Shown: positions 63,501-64,000 of the stretch, piece after piece
Position numbering within the stretch: position 1 is the first letter of the stretch
Layout of the letters: each line of letters opens with the position of its first letter
Origin: Acidipila rosea
GTDB taxonomy: Bacteria; Acidobacteriota; Terriglobia; Terriglobales; Acidobacteriaceae
Length of the DNA stretch: 64,000 nucleotides
Assembly: GCF_004339725.1 (NCBI RefSeq)
Contig: NZ_SMGK01000002.1
Span: 620,001-684,000, forward strand
Direction: 5' to 3'
Notes under the pieces: generated by a model
Databases searched by the model: none
The model's input: only the letters and a program-made list of their open reading frames with translations
What the model was told of the DNA's origin: nothing
Translations under genes and position numbers: made by a program

Positions 63501-63943
63501 GTCTCGGCAATGCGCCGTCGGGAACGATCACCTTCTACTCCGGCACCACCGCAATCGGGAAAGCAGTCGCCGTGGTTGGCGGCGCAGACCCGAGCACCGG
63601 CCTGGTCAATGCGACGGCAACCCTCACCGTCACCGGAAGCCAGCTGACCTCCCCGACGACCGGCGCACTTGATTATCCGGCGCTGCCGGGCAGCATGAAG
63701 GGTGCAGGAGCGGTGCTGTTGTCCCTCTCGCTCTTCTTCTTCATCCCGGCACGCAATCGCAAGTGGCGCGGCATGCTCGCCGTTCTGCTTCTGATCGGCG
63801 CCGCTTCCTTCGTAACCGCCTGCGGCAGCTCCAGTGGCACCGGCAACGTGACTCCCAACTCGCGCGGCATCACTGCAGCCTACAACGGCGACACCAACTA
63901 CGCTTCTTCCACTTCTAGCTCCATCAGCGTAGCGGTGCAGTAA
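60593..63943 (+). CDS. S53 (sedolisin/kumamolisin) protease with Ig-like repeats and inserted membrane hairpin
   Basis: A 1116-residue exported acid-type serine protease. Signal residues 1-25; pro-kumamolisin activation domain about 45-210; catalytic domain about 240-711. The Glu/Asp pair is Glu333 and Asp337 in DEIEGLLDTE, the oxyanion Asp419 lies in STGDSG, and the nucleophile Ser618 is in GVGGTSAAAP. A calcium site is formed near ASGIGSVD. Ig-like (Big_3-type) domains follow at about 715-815, 820-940 and 941 to the end. The last is split by two hydrophobic helices (about 1036-1052 and 1060-1076) and a lipobox-like VTACGSSS, before the domain resumes with ITAAYNGDTNYASS. AGGAAGG precedes ATG 60593. 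Confidence 0.92.
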   Translation: MSPRSLLRSALAAATLCLIPAAAFPQSSGESAVQGLPQSLAATRITRPIDNNKVVTLRGNVHPLAQARFDRGMAPVSMSTGRLILVLKGSQQQQNALKQYLDSVQNPGSPSYRKWLTPEQFGQLFGPTAQDIQTVSSWLQSQGFEIKKVSPARTYIQFSGSLGQVNNAFHTSMHRYNVNGELHTANSTNPQIPVALAPVVAGVAQLNDFFPTSHARQSGAAHWDSSAKRIKPDLTLTDTQGNNYLYVVPADAATIYDTPNSTLNRNYSAISSVVGGKSYDGTGVTIGIAGDSNITTADVGNYRTAFLGEGSTPKLPNVIVDGNDPGINGDEIEGLLDTEVSGGIAPGATINFYTSADTDLQQGLFLAILRAVDDNQVSILNVSFGNCEVNEGASGNQFINQLWQQAAAQGISVTVSTGDSGSAGCDNPNTATVATQGLAVSGLASTPYNIAVGGTDFTVLQSSSTAFSQYVDTTTSGSAPYYGTALSYIPETPWNDSTAGNTTISANTPFKDSNGHTNIVGAGGGLSSSAVCNFIDPTTGSCNGTPLPYPKPAFQSSVTPSDGVRDLPDVSLLASDGAYGATWAVCLDKSAGGQGTDCLTTNGQLDSNTTFSGVGGTSAAAPVFAGMLALISQSQGGKRLGQADTVLYALAKSNPSVFHDVTTGNNSVYCSGGIQANCGSNSFLTGYDTTAGYDTASGIGSVDVAQLTAKWNSVAFAPTSTNFSINGSTAPLTITHGQSVNFNAAVAPGTATGNVTIQTTSTLPNQAVQPPVLTLTGGSVSGTYNGLPGGSYSVYAYYGGDASNAASSSNQIAVNISPENSILSLQVNIYDPSTGKTFSGGSSQVPYGYYVFSNGQPYGVASSVVNGVVTPDGLPTGTVNFFDNANSISTAAVNASGFASYNNQAFALGKHAISATYSGDPSFNASQAGTSSASTFTIVQASTQTSVKSSASSVTSAGTVTLTATVGTDSLGNAPSGTITFYSGTTAIGKAVAVVGGADPSTGLVNATATLTVTGSQLTSPTTGALDYPALPGSMKGAGAVLLSLSLFFFIPARNRKWRGMLAVLLLIGAASFVTACGSSSGTGNVTPNSRGITAAYNGDTNYASSTSSSISVAVQ

Positions 63944-63952
63944 GCAACAAAA

Positions 63953-64000
63953 ATGCGGCAGGCGCAGCTCTCGATGTTTTGAGAGCTGCACCTGCCGCAT
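63953..64000 (+). terminator. Long hairpin after the S53 gene (reaches the window edge)
   Basis: Bases 63953-63972 pair with 63981-64000 (two 9-10 bp perfect stems separated by one C-A mismatch), with an 8-base loop. It begins 9 bp after the S53 stop. The sequence after the hairpin lies outside the window, so a T-run cannot be checked. Confidence 0.65.

Noticed and set aside
1-64000. CRISPR array, prophage, insertion sequence, tRNA or rRNA
   Set aside because: No regularly spaced repeats, transposase or integrase genes, cloverleaf sequences or conserved rRNA segments were found on reading both strands.

Overview
This window looks like a chromosomal segment of an Acidobacteriota bacterium, most likely class Terriglobia (Acidobacteriaceae-like). 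The basis is gene content typical of that group: an Oar-like TonB-dependent receptor with an N-terminal carboxypeptidase-regulatory-like domain, two FG-GAP/ASPIC-UnbV (CRTAC1-like) proteins, many TPR proteins, a sedolisin (S53) protease with Ig-like repeats, a GH115 alpha-glucuronidase and hopanoid genes. The sequence is evenly GC-rich and tightly packed. Many genes share 4-nt start/stop overlaps, and two convergent pairs meet with no base between their stops. I saw no rRNA, tRNA, CRISPR array, transposase or integrase.

Layout. 1-5 kb: partial deoC, a GAF-GAF-PP2C phosphatase, a lone CoA-transferase B subunit, a small membrane protein and a seven-haem-motif cytochrome fused to TPRs. 5-15.4 kb: a CRTAC1-like protein (Sec signal), the TonB-dependent receptor with a good promoter and terminator, two TPR proteins and a second CRTAC1-like protein (Tat signal). 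15.4-17.9 kb: ispG, a methyltransferase and a small secreted protein. 17.9-20.8 kb (minus strand): queF, an MFS transporter and a GT2. 20.9-24.5 kb: a membrane-fusion protein, a TPR protein and a TolC-like channel. 24.6-26.9 kb: hpnJ and two half-size EamA/SMR-like transporters.

26.9-37.5 kb (minus strand): a compact hopanoid operon. Its order is beta-propeller lipoprotein, hpnA, hpnG, two zinc alcohol dehydrogenases, hpnC, hpnD, hpnE, followed by a GH15 gene. hpnC/D/E make squalene from farnesyl diphosphate; hpnA/hpnG/hpnJ act on side-chain elaboration. Squalene-hopene cyclase and hpnH are not in the window. The two dehydrogenases are candidates for the reductive step that makes bacteriohopanetetrol.

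37.6-46.9 kb: a DUF92 membrane protein, a Nudix hydrolase, a BNR/Asp-box propeller coupled to a MoaD/ThiS-like protein, a cupin, a DUF4382-type lipoprotein, two small secreted proteins and GH115. 47-54.5 kb: a complete histidine-degradation operon hutH-hutU-hutI-hutF that ends in an M20 (ArgE-like) hydrolase where an N-formylglutamate deformylase would be expected. A divergent Lrp/AsnC regulator faces it across repeated TGGAWT motifs. 54.6-64 kb: a type-B carboxylesterase, an M16 peptidase pair (one active, one lacking the zinc motif), a small secreted protein whose start almost touches the divergent M16 start, and a large S53 protease with a membrane hairpin inserted in its last Ig-like domain.
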